The position numbers were made by a program, and so were the translations under genes. From the NCBI GenBank assembly GCA_049583635.1, contig JBAUWF010000067.1, positions 1 through 64,000 of the forward strand: DNA of 64,000 nt, given 5' to 3'. The notes beneath the pieces were generated by a model that was given only the letters and a program-made list of their open reading frames with translations, had not been told where the DNA came from and did not search any database. Shown piece after piece: positions 38,970 through 48,293 of the stretch (position 1 is its first letter; every line of letters begins with the position of its first letter). The stretch is from Dokdonella_A sp049583635. Lineage in GTDB: Bacteria > Pseudomonadota > Gammaproteobacteria > Xanthomonadales > Rhodanobacteraceae.

Positions 38970-39743
38970 TTACATGAGGAATGCGGTCATTACGAAGTCG
39001 AGCGCGAGCACGACGATCGACGAAAACACCACGGTGCGCGTGGTCGCATAAGCCACCCCCTCGCTGGTCGGCGGCGTGGTGTAACCCTGGAACACCGCAA
39101 TCAGACTGACCACGACACCGAACGCGAGACTCTTCCAGACGCCATTGACGACGTCGGTCCACACATTCACGCTCGACGTCATGTTGCCCCAGAACGTGCC
39201 GTTGTCGAGCCCGAGCCAGGTGACGCCGACCAGGTGCGCACCGAAAATGCCGAGCGCATTGAATACGCAGGCCAGCAGCGGCATCGCGATCACCCCGGCA
39301 AGAAAGCGCGGCGCAACCACGTAGGCGAGCGGATCGACCGCCATCATCTCCATCGCCGACAACTGGTCGGTCGCGCGCATCAACCCGATCTCGGCCGTGA
39401 TCGAGGTGCCGGCGCGACCGGCAAAAAGCAACGCCGTCACCACCGGACCGAGTTCGCGGAACAGGGACAGCGCAACAACGGTACCAAGTGCTGCAGTGCC
39501 CCCGAAAATCGACAGCGTGTAGTAAAGCTGCAACGCGAGCACCATGCCGACGAACAGGCCGCAGGTCATGATGATGACCAGGCTCATCGCGCCGACGAAC
39601 CAGATTTGTCGTACGGTCTCGCGCAGATGACGCAGGCTGCGTGGTATCGCCGCGAGAATCGCAAACAGAAACAGACTGCAGGCGCCCACCTGAGCCAAGG
39701 CCGCGGTGAAGGGCCAAGCGGTTTTCTCACGTGGCGCCGTCAT
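38970..39743 (-). CDS. mlaE: MlaE ABC-transporter permease
   Basis: A 257-residue integral membrane permease with five to six helices. Family landmarks are FVGMVLALQLYYTLS, RELGPVVTALLFAGRAGTSITAEIG and MEMMAVDPLAYVVAPRFLAG. Two copies pair with two MlaF ATPases and the MlaD ring. Its ATG overlaps the mlaF stop by 4 nt (39740-39743). The gap of 71 nt to mlaD is the largest inside the operon. Confidence 0.95.
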   Translation of the reverse strand: MTAPREKTAWPFTAALAQVGACSLFLFAILAAIPRSLRHLRETVRQIWFVGAMSLVIIMTCGLFVGMVLALQLYYTLSIFGGTAALGTVVALSLFRELGPVVTALLFAGRAGTSITAEIGLMRATDQLSAMEMMAVDPLAYVVAPRFLAGVIAMPLLACVFNALGIFGAHLVGVTWLGLDNGTFWGNMTSSVNVWTDVVNGVWKSLAFGVVVSLIAVFQGYTTPPTSEGVAYATTRTVVFSSIVVLALDFVMTAFLM

Positions 39744-40591
39744 GTCGCACCTGCGCCAAAGCCGAGCTCGCGCGCGTAGTCGCCCGCCGGATAATGGAAC
39801 GGCACCGGGCCATCGGCCGCGCCGCCGAAAAACTGCCGAGTCCATGGCGAATCGTCTCCGGCTAGTTGTTCCGGCGCGCCTTGCGCGACGATTTTCCCGC
39901 CGGCGAGCAGATAGACTTGGTCGGCGGCGCGCCGGACCGCAGCGAATTCGTGCGCGACCAGTACGCTGGTGATGCCGAGCGTGTCGTTGAGTGTGCGGAT
40001 CACGCGCAGCACCTGGTTCAGCGCAACCGGATCAAGGCCGACGAACGGCTCATCGTACAGAATCAGCATCGGATCGCGCACGATCGCACGCGCGAGCGCG
40101 ATCCGCCGCGCCATGCCGCCGGACAACTCGCTCGGCATCAGCCCGGCGGCGCCGCGCAGACCGACCGCCTGCAACTTGGTCAGCACAATGTTGCGCACCA
40201 GTTCCTCGGGCAGTTTGAGATGCTGGCGCAGCGGAAACGCGATGTTCTCGAACACAGTGAAATCGGTCAGCAGCGCGGAGTTCTGGAACAGGAAGCCGAT
40301 GCGTTCGCGAAGATCGAACAAGGCACTGCGCGATAAAGTCGGCACATCCTGGCCGTCGATGCGGATGTTGCCCGCATCCGGCATCAACTGGCCGGTGAGA
40401 TGTCGCAGCAGCGTGGTCTTGCCGGTGCCGCTCGGGCCCATGATCGCGACGATCTTGCCGCGCGTGATGTCCAGATCCACGTCGTCGAAGATGACCTTGC
40501 CGTTGAGCACGGTTTTCAGCCCGCGCACTTCGACCAGCGAAGCGTCGACAGCGGATTTGGCCGGATGGGTTGCAGCGCTGGCTTCGCTCAC
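39740..40591 (-). CDS. mlaF: MlaF ABC-transporter ATPase
   Basis: A 283-residue ATPase that powers phospholipid movement in the Mla system. It has Walker A GPSGTGKTTL, signature LSGGMARRIALARA, Walker B LILYDEPFVGLDP and the switch His in VAHEFAAVR. It is the first gene of mlaFEDCB, transcribed on the minus strand. It starts 82 nt after the end of gmk on the same strand, so read-through from gmk is possible. Confidence 0.96.
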   Translation of the reverse strand: MSEASAATHPAKSAVDASLVEVRGLKTVLNGKVIFDDVDLDITRGKIVAIMGPSGTGKTTLLRHLTGQLMPDAGNIRIDGQDVPTLSRSALFDLRERIGFLFQNSALLTDFTVFENIAFPLRQHLKLPEELVRNIVLTKLQAVGLRGAAGLMPSELSGGMARRIALARAIVRDPMLILYDEPFVGLDPVALNQVLRVIRTLNDTLGITSVLVAHEFAAVRRAADQVYLLAGGKIVAQGAPEQLAGDDSPWTRQFFGGAADGPVPFHYPAGDYARELGFGAGAT

Positions 40592-40672
40592 GGGCGTTCG
40601 GTTCGGCGGTATTCGAGGGCCGGTTACCTTAACGGAGCACCGCGCTTGCCGCCAGCACCGGTTCCGGGTGAC

Positions 40673-41287
40673 TCAGCCCTGCTTCAGGTCCGCGAGCAAG
40701 GTCGCGTGACGTTCGCGCTGGCGCCGCGTACGCAGGCGCTGACTGGTGACGATCGAGCGCAGATCATCGATCGCCGTGGGAAAGTCGTCGTTGACCACGA
40801 GAAAGTCGAATTCATCGGCGTGTTCTATGTCGGCACGCGAATCGGCCAGGCGTCTGGCGATTGCCTCGGCGCTGTCGGACGCGCGCGCGCGCAGGCGCCT
40901 TTCCAGTTCTTCGCGCGAGGGCGGCAGGATGAAGATGGCGAGGCAATCGGTCATCTTCGCGCGCACCTGGCGCGCACCCTGCCAGTCGATTTCGAGCAAC
41001 ACGTCACGCCCTGCGGCGAGCAGCGGCTCGATCGCGCTGACGGCGGTGCCCTTCAAGTCGCCATGCACATCGGCGTATTCGAAAAACGCATCGGCTGCGG
41101 CCATGCGCTCGAATATTTCGCGCGACACGAAGTGATAGTGCACGCCGTCGATCTCGCCCGGACGCGGCAGACGCGAGGTGTACGAGACCGACAGCGAAAT
41201 GCCCGGCTCGCGCTCGATCAGCGCCTTGACCAGGCTGGTCTTGCCGGCGCCCGAAGGCGCCGCGACGATGAACAAGGTTCCGTTCAA
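40673..41287 (-). CDS. gmk: Guanylate kinase
   Basis: A 204-residue enzyme that makes GDP from GMP and ATP. The P-loop PSGAGKTSL is at residues 11-19. The GMP-binding segment SVSYTSRLPRPGEIDGVHYHFV and EIDWQGARQVR are typical. Length fits the family (207 in E. coli). It follows yicC by 64 nt on the same strand, and the mla operon follows it. Confidence 0.97.
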   Translation of the reverse strand: MNGTLFIVAAPSGAGKTSLVKALIEREPGISLSVSYTSRLPRPGEIDGVHYHFVSREIFERMAAADAFFEYADVHGDLKGTAVSAIEPLLAAGRDVLLEIDWQGARQVRAKMTDCLAIFILPPSREELERRLRARASDSAEAIARRLADSRADIEHADEFDFLVVNDDFPTAIDDLRSIVTSQRLRTRRQRERHATLLADLKQG

Positions 41288-41351
41288 GCCTGTTCACGGA
41301 CCGCCTGTCCGCCCTCGTGTTGCCGCATGGTCGTCATTTCGGTGAATTACC

Positions 41352-42212
41352 TCATTCCAGGTTCTGCACCTGCTCGCGCATCTGTTCGATCAGTACCTTG
41401 AGCTCGACCGCTGCGTTGGTCGTGTGCGAGTCGGCCGATTTCGAGCCCAGGGTGTTGGCTTCGCGATTGAATTCCTGCATCAGGAAATCGAGGCGGCGGC
41501 CGACGGCTTCCCTGAGTCCGAAGATGCGGCGTGCTTCGGTGATATGAGTGCTCAATCGATCGAGTTCCTCGTCGACGTCCATGCGTGAGAGCTGCATCAC
41601 GATTTCCTGCTCGATGCGCCCTGGTTCAGCGGGCTGCTTGATATCCGCAAGACGCGCATCGACGCGGGCGCGCAGCGCGGCGCGCACTTCCGGCAGATGC
41701 GCGCGCACTTGGGCAACAAGGTTCTCGATTGCATCCAGGCGCTCGCGCAGGAACGCGGCCAGTCGCGCGCCTTCGCGTTCGCGTGTAGCCACCATGTCGT
41801 CGAGTGCGCGATCGAGCAGAATCAGTGCGTCACGTTGCAGCGACTCGACTTCGACGCTTTGCTCACGCAGCACGCCGGGCCAGGCGAGCAAAGACAGAAA
41901 ATCCACGTTGAGCCGGGGGAAACTCGTACCGAGCCTGGTGGCGGCATCGGCCAGTCGGGATAACAATTCATCGTCGAACCGCAATTCCGGCGCCGCCGCA
42001 ATCGATCGGATGCGCAAGGTCATATCGACCTTGCCGCGGGCAAGGCGCGCTCCGATCAGTTCGCGGATCCGCGGTTCGAAGCCGCGCAGTTCCTCGGGCA
42101 GTCGCAGTCCCAGTTCCAGATAACGATGATTGACCGCGCGCAGCTCGATCGCGAGTGTGCTTTGCCCGGTTTCACATTCGACACTGGCGAATGCGGTCAT
42201 GCTGCGGATCAC
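41352..42212 (-). CDS. yicC: YicC family endoribonuclease
   Basis: A 286-residue protein of the YicC family, shown in E. coli to be an endoribonuclease. The start is GTG at 42212, which gives the family opening MIRSMTAFA and has GAGGG about 6 nt upstream. LRAVNHRYLELGLRLPEEL near residue 25 and the C-terminal REAVGRRLDFLMQEFNREANTLGSKS are family landmarks. It is divergent from rph, as in many proteobacteria. Confidence 0.95.
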   Translation of the reverse strand: MIRSMTAFASVECETGQSTLAIELRAVNHRYLELGLRLPEELRGFEPRIRELIGARLARGKVDMTLRIRSIAAAPELRFDDELLSRLADAATRLGTSFPRLNVDFLSLLAWPGVLREQSVEVESLQRDALILLDRALDDMVATREREGARLAAFLRERLDAIENLVAQVRAHLPEVRAALRARVDARLADIKQPAEPGRIEQEIVMQLSRMDVDEELDRLSTHITEARRIFGLREAVGRRLDFLMQEFNREANTLGSKSADSHTTNAAVELKVLIEQMREQVQNLE

Positions 42213-42301
42213 GCGCTGCCCTCGCAAGAAGCAAGATCATGCGCAATCAATACGATGCGCAGTGATAGACTTCGTGGCCATTTTGCCATAGCAGAGTGCT
42301 G

Positions 42302-43039
42302 ATGACTTTTGCCCGTCCGTCCGGCCGCGCCGCCGATCAGTTGCGACCGATCACGATAGAGCGTGCCTTCACACGCCACGCCGAGGGCTCGGTCCTGATC
42401 TCGTGTGGCGATACGCGCGTGCTATGCACGGCCAGCGTGGACGAACGCGTGCCGCCGTTCCTGCGGGGCAAGGGCGAAGGCTGGGTAACGGCCGAATACG
42501 GCATGTTGCCGCGCGCCACCAATGATCGCACCCAGCGTGAAGCTATGCGCGGAAAACAAGGCGGCCGCACGATGGAAATTCAACGGCTGATCGGTCGCTC
42601 GCTGCGGGCTTGCGTCAATCGCGCTGCACTCGGCGAGCGCACCATCACGCTCGACTGCGATGTGCTTCAGGCCGACGGCGGTACCCGTACTGCTGCCATT
42701 ACCGGTGCCTATGTCGCGCTGGCCGACGCGGTTCGCTGGCTGCACAAGAAACAAAAGATAACGCGCGATCCAATTGTCGGCGCCGTCGCCGCGGTTTCCG
42801 TCGGCATTTACCGCGGTGTGCCGGTCCTCGATCTCGACTATGCCGAGGACTCGAGCTGCGACACCGACATGAATGTCGTCATGAACGACGGTGGCGGCTT
42901 CATCGAATTGCAGGGAACCGCCGAAGGCCACGCGTTCCGACGCGAAGAGATCGATGCGCTGATTGATCTTGCCGCCACAGGCATCGCCGAGCTCTGCGCG
43001 CTGCAGCGCGAGTCGCTTGCGCGCCAAGCGTTGTGCTGA
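42302..43039 (+). CDS. rph: Ribonuclease PH
   Basis: A 245-residue phosphorolytic exonuclease that trims tRNA 3' ends. It begins FARPSGRAADQLRPI, then has ITRDPIVGAVAAVSVGIYRGVPVLDLDYAEDSSCDTDMNVVM by position near 150-190, with the acidic active site D-x-x-x-D. Length matches the full family (238-240), with no sign of the frameshift known in E. coli K-12. The ATG at 42302 is preferred over a GTG six bases upstream. Confidence 0.97.
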   Translation: MTFARPSGRAADQLRPITIERAFTRHAEGSVLISCGDTRVLCTASVDERVPPFLRGKGEGWVTAEYGMLPRATNDRTQREAMRGKQGGRTMEIQRLIGRSLRACVNRAALGERTITLDCDVLQADGGTRTAAITGAYVALADAVRWLHKKQKITRDPIVGAVAAVSVGIYRGVPVLDLDYAEDSSCDTDMNVVMNDGGGFIELQGTAEGHAFRREEIDALIDLAATGIAELCALQRESLARQALC

Positions 43040-43188
43040 TCTGCCGGTGTCTGCGTTCTCTCTTTCCGTTGTTTGGTGTCTGGCTTTTCTCGTCCGATGT
43101 AACGCTATTGCAGATGCCAGGGATGGGTTCACCCGGAGGCGGCGTCTCGCGCAGGCGCCTGCCGGGTCCGCGGACCTCGTGAGACGGA

Positions 43189-46092
43189 TCAATCAGTAAT
43201 CGCGAGCTTTTCGCGTTGCTCGCGCAACGCCGCCAGCGTGATGGTGAAGTCGGCGAGCCGCTGGCGTTCCTGATCGACGATGGCCACGGGTGCGCTTTCG
43301 ACGAAGCTCTGCTTGCCGAGCTTGGCATTGCAGCGTGCGATCTCGCTCTCGATGCGACGGATTTCGCGATCGATGCGGGTGCGCTCGGCGTCGAGGTCGA
43401 TGAGACCGGCCAGCGGAATCAGTACGCGCAAGTCGCCGATGATGGCACTCGCGGCGGCCGGCTCGTCTTCACCGTTGCCGATCCAGCGTGATGACTCGAT
43501 CCTGGCGATGAATTCAATTTCCGCAGCGAACTTCGTGGCGCGTGCGCGATCATCGGTGCCACCACCCGAATAGCGGAGCGGGATCATCCTGCCCGGCGCG
43601 ATGTTCATTTCGCCGCGGATGCGGCGAATGCCGGTCAGCACCTGCTTGAGCCATTCGATGTCGCCCGCGGCTGCAACGGATTGGTCCGTATTCTCGAGCC
43701 CGCTGGCGTGCGGGTAGGGTTGCACTGAGACCGACCGACCGTCGATACCCAGTTTCGCCGCGACCTCGTGCCAGATCTCTTCGGTGATGAACGGGATGAC
43801 CGGATGCAGCGCCCGCAGCACGGCTTCTAGGACAACCAGCAACGTGCGTCGCGTCGAATCGGCGACGACCTCGTCGGCGTCATTCAGCGCGGGCTTGGAA
43901 AGTTCGAGGAACCAGTCGCAGTAGTCGTTCCAGACGAATTCGTACAGCGCCTGCGCGGCGAGATCGAAACGGTAGACCGCGAATTGCGACTCGACCGCAT
44001 CAAGTGTGCGATCGAGTCGCGCGCGTATCCATTGCTCTGCCTCGGTTACGGCCGTTGCGCGCGCCTTCGGCGCGTGCCCGCGTCCTCGTTCGTCATCTTC
44101 CGCTGCAATCGGGGAAGGTGAAGCGGACGTGTTCATCAGCACGAAGCGCGCGGCGTTCCACAGCTTGTTGCAAAAGTGGCGATAGCCGTCAGCGCGCTTG
44201 AGATCGAAGTTGATCGTGCGTCCGTAAGTGGCGAGTGCGGCGAAGGTGAAGCGCAGCGCATCGGTGCCGACGGCGGGCAGACCATCGGGGTAATCACGGC
44301 GGATGCGTTTTTCGACCTTGGCGCGTACCTGCGGAATCAGCAGCGTGGTGGTCGACTTCTTCACCAGCGACTCAACGTCGATGCCGTCGATCAGGTCGAG
44401 CGGATCGATCGTGTTGCCCTTGGACTTGGACATCTTCTGGCCTTCCGCATCGCGCACGATCGCGTTGATGTAGACCTCGTGGAAGGGCAGGCGGCCGGTG
44501 AAATAGCGCGTCGCCATGATCATGCGCGCGACCCAGAAGAAGATGATGTCGAAGCCGGTGACCAGCACGGCGCTCGGCAGGAACGTCTGATCCTGCGGCC
44601 AGTCCGCTACGATCCGACCGTTTTCGCGCACCGGTTGTTGCGACGGCCAGCCCATGGTCGAAAACGGCCAGAGTGCGGATGAGAACCAGGTGTCGAGCAC
44701 GTCCTCGTCCTGACGCAGCGAACCGACCGGTGGTTGTGTCGCGTGCGCTAGCGCATCGGCTTCGTCTTCGCCGACGAAAATGTTGCCCTCTTCATCGTAC
44801 CAGGCCGGAATCCGGTGGCCCCACCAGAGCTGACGGCTGACACACCAATCCTGGATGTTCTCGAGCCACTGCGTGTAGGTGCTGGTCCAGTTCTCCGGGA
44901 CGAAGCGGATGGCGCCGGATTGCACCGCCTCGAGCGCCGGCTCGGTGATCGCCTTGCGGCCGCCCGGCCGCCCATCCGGCTGCGCGTCCCGCGTCAGGTC
45001 GACGAACCACTGATCGGTCAGCATCGGCTCGATCACCGCATCGGAGCGTTGGCTGATCGGTACTTGCAGCGTGTGCTTTTTCGTCTCGATGAGCAGTCCG
45101 GCGGCTTCCAGATCGGTGAGCACCACCCTGCGTGCGTCGAACCGGTCGAGGCCGCGATAGGCATTCGGTGCGTTGTCATTGATCTTCGCGTCGAGCGTCA
45201 GCACGACCCTCGGAGCGAGCTGGTGACGCACGCCGATCTGCCAGTCGTTGAAATCGTGCGCCGGTGTGATCTTGACTGCACCGGTGCCGAAGGCGGGATC
45301 GACATAGGCGTCCGCGATGACCGGAATTTCGCGTCCCGTCAGCGGGAGCTTGAGTTTGCGGCCGATCAGCGACTTGTAGCGCTCGTCCTCCGGATGCACG
45401 GCGACCGCGACATCGCCGAGCATGGTTTCCGGGCGCGTGGTCGCGACAACGAGTCCTTCGCCGCCATTGCTGGCCGGATAGCGGATCGACCACAGCGAGC
45501 CTTCGCGTTCCTCGTTGTTGACCTCGAGATCCGAGACTGCGGTCATCAACACCGGGTCCCAGTGCACCAGACGCTTGCCGCGGTAGATCAGGCCGTCGCG
45601 ATACCAGGTAACGAACACGCGTCGCACGGCGGCCGAAAGGCCCGCGTCCATCGTGAAGCGTTCGCGCGACCAGTCGATCGACGCGCCGAGCCGGCGCATT
45701 TGTTCGCCGATGGTCGACCCGGATTCCCGCTTCCATTGCCACACGCGCTGGATGAAGCGTTCGCGGCCGAGATCGTGGCGCGACAGGCTTTCGGTTGCGA
45801 GCTGGTTCTCGACGATTTTCTGGGTCGCAATGCCGGCGTGGTCGGTGCCGCCTTGCCACAGGACGCGATAGCGACCGCCATCAGGTGACTGGTGCATACG
45901 GTGATAGCGGATCAGCATGTCCATGATGGTCTGCTGGAACGCATGGCCCATGTGCAAGGTGCCGGTCACGTTCGGTGGCGGCAGCAGAATGCAGTAGGGC
46001 TCGCCGTTTGCGGCCGGCGAGAATACGCCCATCGCTTCCCACTCGGCGTACCACTTCGCTTCGATCTGGCCGGGTTCGAAACTCTTTTCCAT
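43189..46092 (-). CDS. valS: Valyl-tRNA synthetase
   Basis: A 967-residue class I synthetase that joins valine to its tRNA. It has the HIGH motif as HMGH at 47-50 (PPPNVTGTLHMGHAF), an editing domain in the first half, KMSKS as KMSKSKGN near 553, and the C-terminal coiled-coil arm (LIDLDAERTRIDREIRRIESEIARC by position) in the last 70 residues. Length is normal. It is the last gene of pepA-holC-valS and begins 3 nt after holC. Confidence 0.98.
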   Translation of the reverse strand: MEKSFEPGQIEAKWYAEWEAMGVFSPAANGEPYCILLPPPNVTGTLHMGHAFQQTIMDMLIRYHRMHQSPDGGRYRVLWQGGTDHAGIATQKIVENQLATESLSRHDLGRERFIQRVWQWKRESGSTIGEQMRRLGASIDWSRERFTMDAGLSAAVRRVFVTWYRDGLIYRGKRLVHWDPVLMTAVSDLEVNNEEREGSLWSIRYPASNGGEGLVVATTRPETMLGDVAVAVHPEDERYKSLIGRKLKLPLTGREIPVIADAYVDPAFGTGAVKITPAHDFNDWQIGVRHQLAPRVVLTLDAKINDNAPNAYRGLDRFDARRVVLTDLEAAGLLIETKKHTLQVPISQRSDAVIEPMLTDQWFVDLTRDAQPDGRPGGRKAITEPALEAVQSGAIRFVPENWTSTYTQWLENIQDWCVSRQLWWGHRIPAWYDEEGNIFVGEDEADALAHATQPPVGSLRQDEDVLDTWFSSALWPFSTMGWPSQQPVRENGRIVADWPQDQTFLPSAVLVTGFDIIFFWVARMIMATRYFTGRLPFHEVYINAIVRDAEGQKMSKSKGNTIDPLDLIDGIDVESLVKKSTTTLLIPQVRAKVEKRIRRDYPDGLPAVGTDALRFTFAALATYGRTINFDLKRADGYRHFCNKLWNAARFVLMNTSASPSPIAAEDDERGRGHAPKARATAVTEAEQWIRARLDRTLDAVESQFAVYRFDLAAQALYEFVWNDYCDWFLELSKPALNDADEVVADSTRRTLLVVLEAVLRALHPVIPFITEEIWHEVAAKLGIDGRSVSVQPYPHASGLENTDQSVAAAGDIEWLKQVLTGIRRIRGEMNIAPGRMIPLRYSGGGTDDRARATKFAAEIEFIARIESSRWIGNGEDEPAAASAIIGDLRVLIPLAGLIDLDAERTRIDREIRRIESEIARCNAKLGKQSFVESAPVAIVDQERQRLADFTITLAALREQREKLAITD

Positions 46093-46095
46093 GGC

Positions 46096-46515
46096 TCACA
46101 TGTCGTTTTTCTTCATCGTGCAGCCGCGCCGACGGTATTCGCGCCAGCGCCGGCGCGACGCCTCTCGGGCGATCGTATCAACGCCGACGACCTCCAATAC
46201 GCGTTCCACCTCGTCGGCGACGCAGGTGTCGCGCAAATTGATCACCAGCGGTCGCGACGACGTGACGCAAGCGGGCGGTGCGATCAGCACCGGCGCCAAC
46301 TCTTCCTCGTCGCCATCGGCCAACTGATGCGGAATCCAGGCATCGTCGTCGAACGCCCACAACAATTCGTCGAGTGCGTCTGCCTGTTCGGACGAGCGCG
46401 CAAGGATCAGTGTCGGCTGCTCGGCCGCGAACGCGCGCCCGGCGAGTTCGCAGACCAGCAGCAGCGGATCCTCGCGAAAACGCGGCTTGTCGATCAGATA
46501 GAAATCGGCGCGCAT
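46096..46515 (-). CDS. holC: DNA polymerase III chi subunit
   Basis: A 139-residue protein that links the clamp loader to single-strand-binding protein. It opens MRADFYLIDKP, with LACELAGRAFAAEQ-like and LDELLWAFDDDAWIPHQLA segments typical of HolC, and LVINLRDTCVADEVERVLEVVG in the second half. The ATG at 46515 is chosen by family fit. It lies between pepA and valS, the same order as in E. coli. Confidence 0.93.
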   Translation of the reverse strand: MRADFYLIDKPRFREDPLLLVCELAGRAFAAEQPTLILARSSEQADALDELLWAFDDDAWIPHQLADGDEEELAPVLIAPPACVTSSRPLVINLRDTCVADEVERVLEVVGVDTIAREASRRRWREYRRRGCTMKKNDM

Positions 46516-46625
46516 TGGCAGGGAACGCAACGACAGACTCAGTGACCGATGAGCGGACGATCGAGCCAGGGCAACGCCGCAGTCTGGTTTCCAGCGAACT
46601 TCATCCTGACCTCGTCACCCAACTC

Positions 46626-48125
46626 TCACCCCTCAACATGGTTCACCCGATCGATCAGATACTGGCTCAGCAGCGGCACCGGCCGGCCGGTTCCCATGCC
46701 CTTGCGGCCTTCGTCCCAAGCGCTGCCGGCGATGTCCAGATGGGCCCAGCGATAGCCTTTGGTGAAGCGCGAAAGAAAACACCCTGCCGTGATCGCGCCG
46801 CCATATTTGCCGCCGATGTTGGCGACATCGGCAAACGCCGAGTCGAGCTGACTTTGATAGTCGTCCCACAGCGGCAAACGCCAGGCGCGATCCTGCGTGC
46901 GCGTTCCGGCACCCAGCAACTGGCCGGCCAGTTCCTCGTCGTTTGTCATCAACCCCGATGCATGCTTGCCGAGCGCAACGACGCAGGCGCCGGTCAAGGT
47001 GGCCGCATCGATGATGATTTGCGGGTCGAACTTCTGCACATAGGTCAGTGCGTCGCACAGGATCAAGCGGCCTTCGGCGTCGGTATTGAGTACTTCGACG
47101 GTGAGGCCGGACATGGTGGTCACGATATCGCTCGGCCGGTACGAATCGCCGTCCGGCATGTTCTCGACCGCGGGCACTACACACACCAGATTCAGTGCCA
47201 GCTTCAGTTCCACCGCGGCAAGGAAGGTACCGAGCATGCCGGCGCCGCCGCACATGTCGAACTTCATCTCCTCCATTCCGGCACCGGGCTTGAGCGAGAG
47301 GCCGCCGGAATCGAAGGTGATGCCCTTGCCCACCAATGCGTACGGCTTTTCCTTGTCCGCTGCGCCCTGCCAGCGCAGCACGATGAGCTTGGGTGGATTG
47401 GCCGATCCGCGTGACACGCCGAGCAGCGCGCCCATGCCGAGCTTCTGCATCGCGTCGCGTTCAAGGACCTCGAGTGTCACACCCGGGTGCGTATCGGCGA
47501 GTTCCTTCGCCTGCGCCGCGATATAGGCAGGATTGCAAATGTTCGGTGGCAGGTTGCCGAGCTCGCGGGCAAGACGCACGCCCTTGGCGATTGCGTCGGC
47601 TTCGGTCAGTGCACGCGCTGGATCGTCCTTGGCGGCGAACGCGATGGCTTCCCATCGCACAGGTTCGGGCTTGTCCTTGGGCTTGAAGGTCGCGCTGTAC
47701 TTGTACGCCTGGTTGTCCGCGGCGATTGCCGCCGTACGCACCTTCCACGCTTCGTCGTGGTTCGGTACATCGACTTCGGTCAGATAGGACACCGCCGACG
47801 CAATCGGCAAATCCTTGAGCACATGCGCCGAATCGCGTGCCGCGCGACAAAAACTTGCAGCGTCGAACTTGTCCCGCTCGCCAAGCCCGACCAGCAGGAT
47901 GCGCCTTGCGGCAACGCCATCGAGATTGAACAGCAGCATGGTCTTGCCTGCCTTGCCCTTCGCATCACCGCTTTCGAGCAGTCGCTTGATCGTGCCACCG
48001 GAGTGCTCGTCCAGGCGCGCGGCAGCGCCGGTCAGTTCGCTGTCCTCATATACGCCAACGACGATGCAGGGGCTGTCCACGATTTCGGGTGAGTCGTGGT
48101 TCACACTGAACTTGAGAGTCATCAT
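46626..48125 (-). CDS. pepA: Leucyl aminopeptidase
   Basis: A 499-residue two-metal M17 aminopeptidase that removes N-terminal residues; in E. coli it also acts as a DNA-binding protein in Xer recombination. The C-terminal catalytic domain has KGITFDSGGLSLKPG and the signature NTDAEGRL, which supply the metal ligands and the catalytic Lys and Arg. Length matches E. coli PepA (503). It starts the pepA-holC-valS operon and is divergent from lptF, with a 168-nt shared promoter region. Confidence 0.97.
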   Translation of the reverse strand: MMTLKFSVNHDSPEIVDSPCIVVGVYEDSELTGAAARLDEHSGGTIKRLLESGDAKGKAGKTMLLFNLDGVAARRILLVGLGERDKFDAASFCRAARDSAHVLKDLPIASAVSYLTEVDVPNHDEAWKVRTAAIAADNQAYKYSATFKPKDKPEPVRWEAIAFAAKDDPARALTEADAIAKGVRLARELGNLPPNICNPAYIAAQAKELADTHPGVTLEVLERDAMQKLGMGALLGVSRGSANPPKLIVLRWQGAADKEKPYALVGKGITFDSGGLSLKPGAGMEEMKFDMCGGAGMLGTFLAAVELKLALNLVCVVPAVENMPDGDSYRPSDIVTTMSGLTVEVLNTDAEGRLILCDALTYVQKFDPQIIIDAATLTGACVVALGKHASGLMTNDEELAGQLLGAGTRTQDRAWRLPLWDDYQSQLDSAFADVANIGGKYGGAITAGCFLSRFTKGYRWAHLDIAGSAWDEGRKGMGTGRPVPLLSQYLIDRVNHVEG

Positions 48126-48293
48126 TGCTCCAGATGGAATTGCAAGGCGCCGCCGGTCGAACCGGGTTCCGGCACACCCACCGCAGCGCCTCGTGGTTGC
48201 TGCGCCGGGTTCGCCGGTCGCGGATACGTCCGATCAGCCGGCGGCGGTGCGGCCAAGTACACTAGCAACGACCGCACGCTCGCCGGCAAGGGC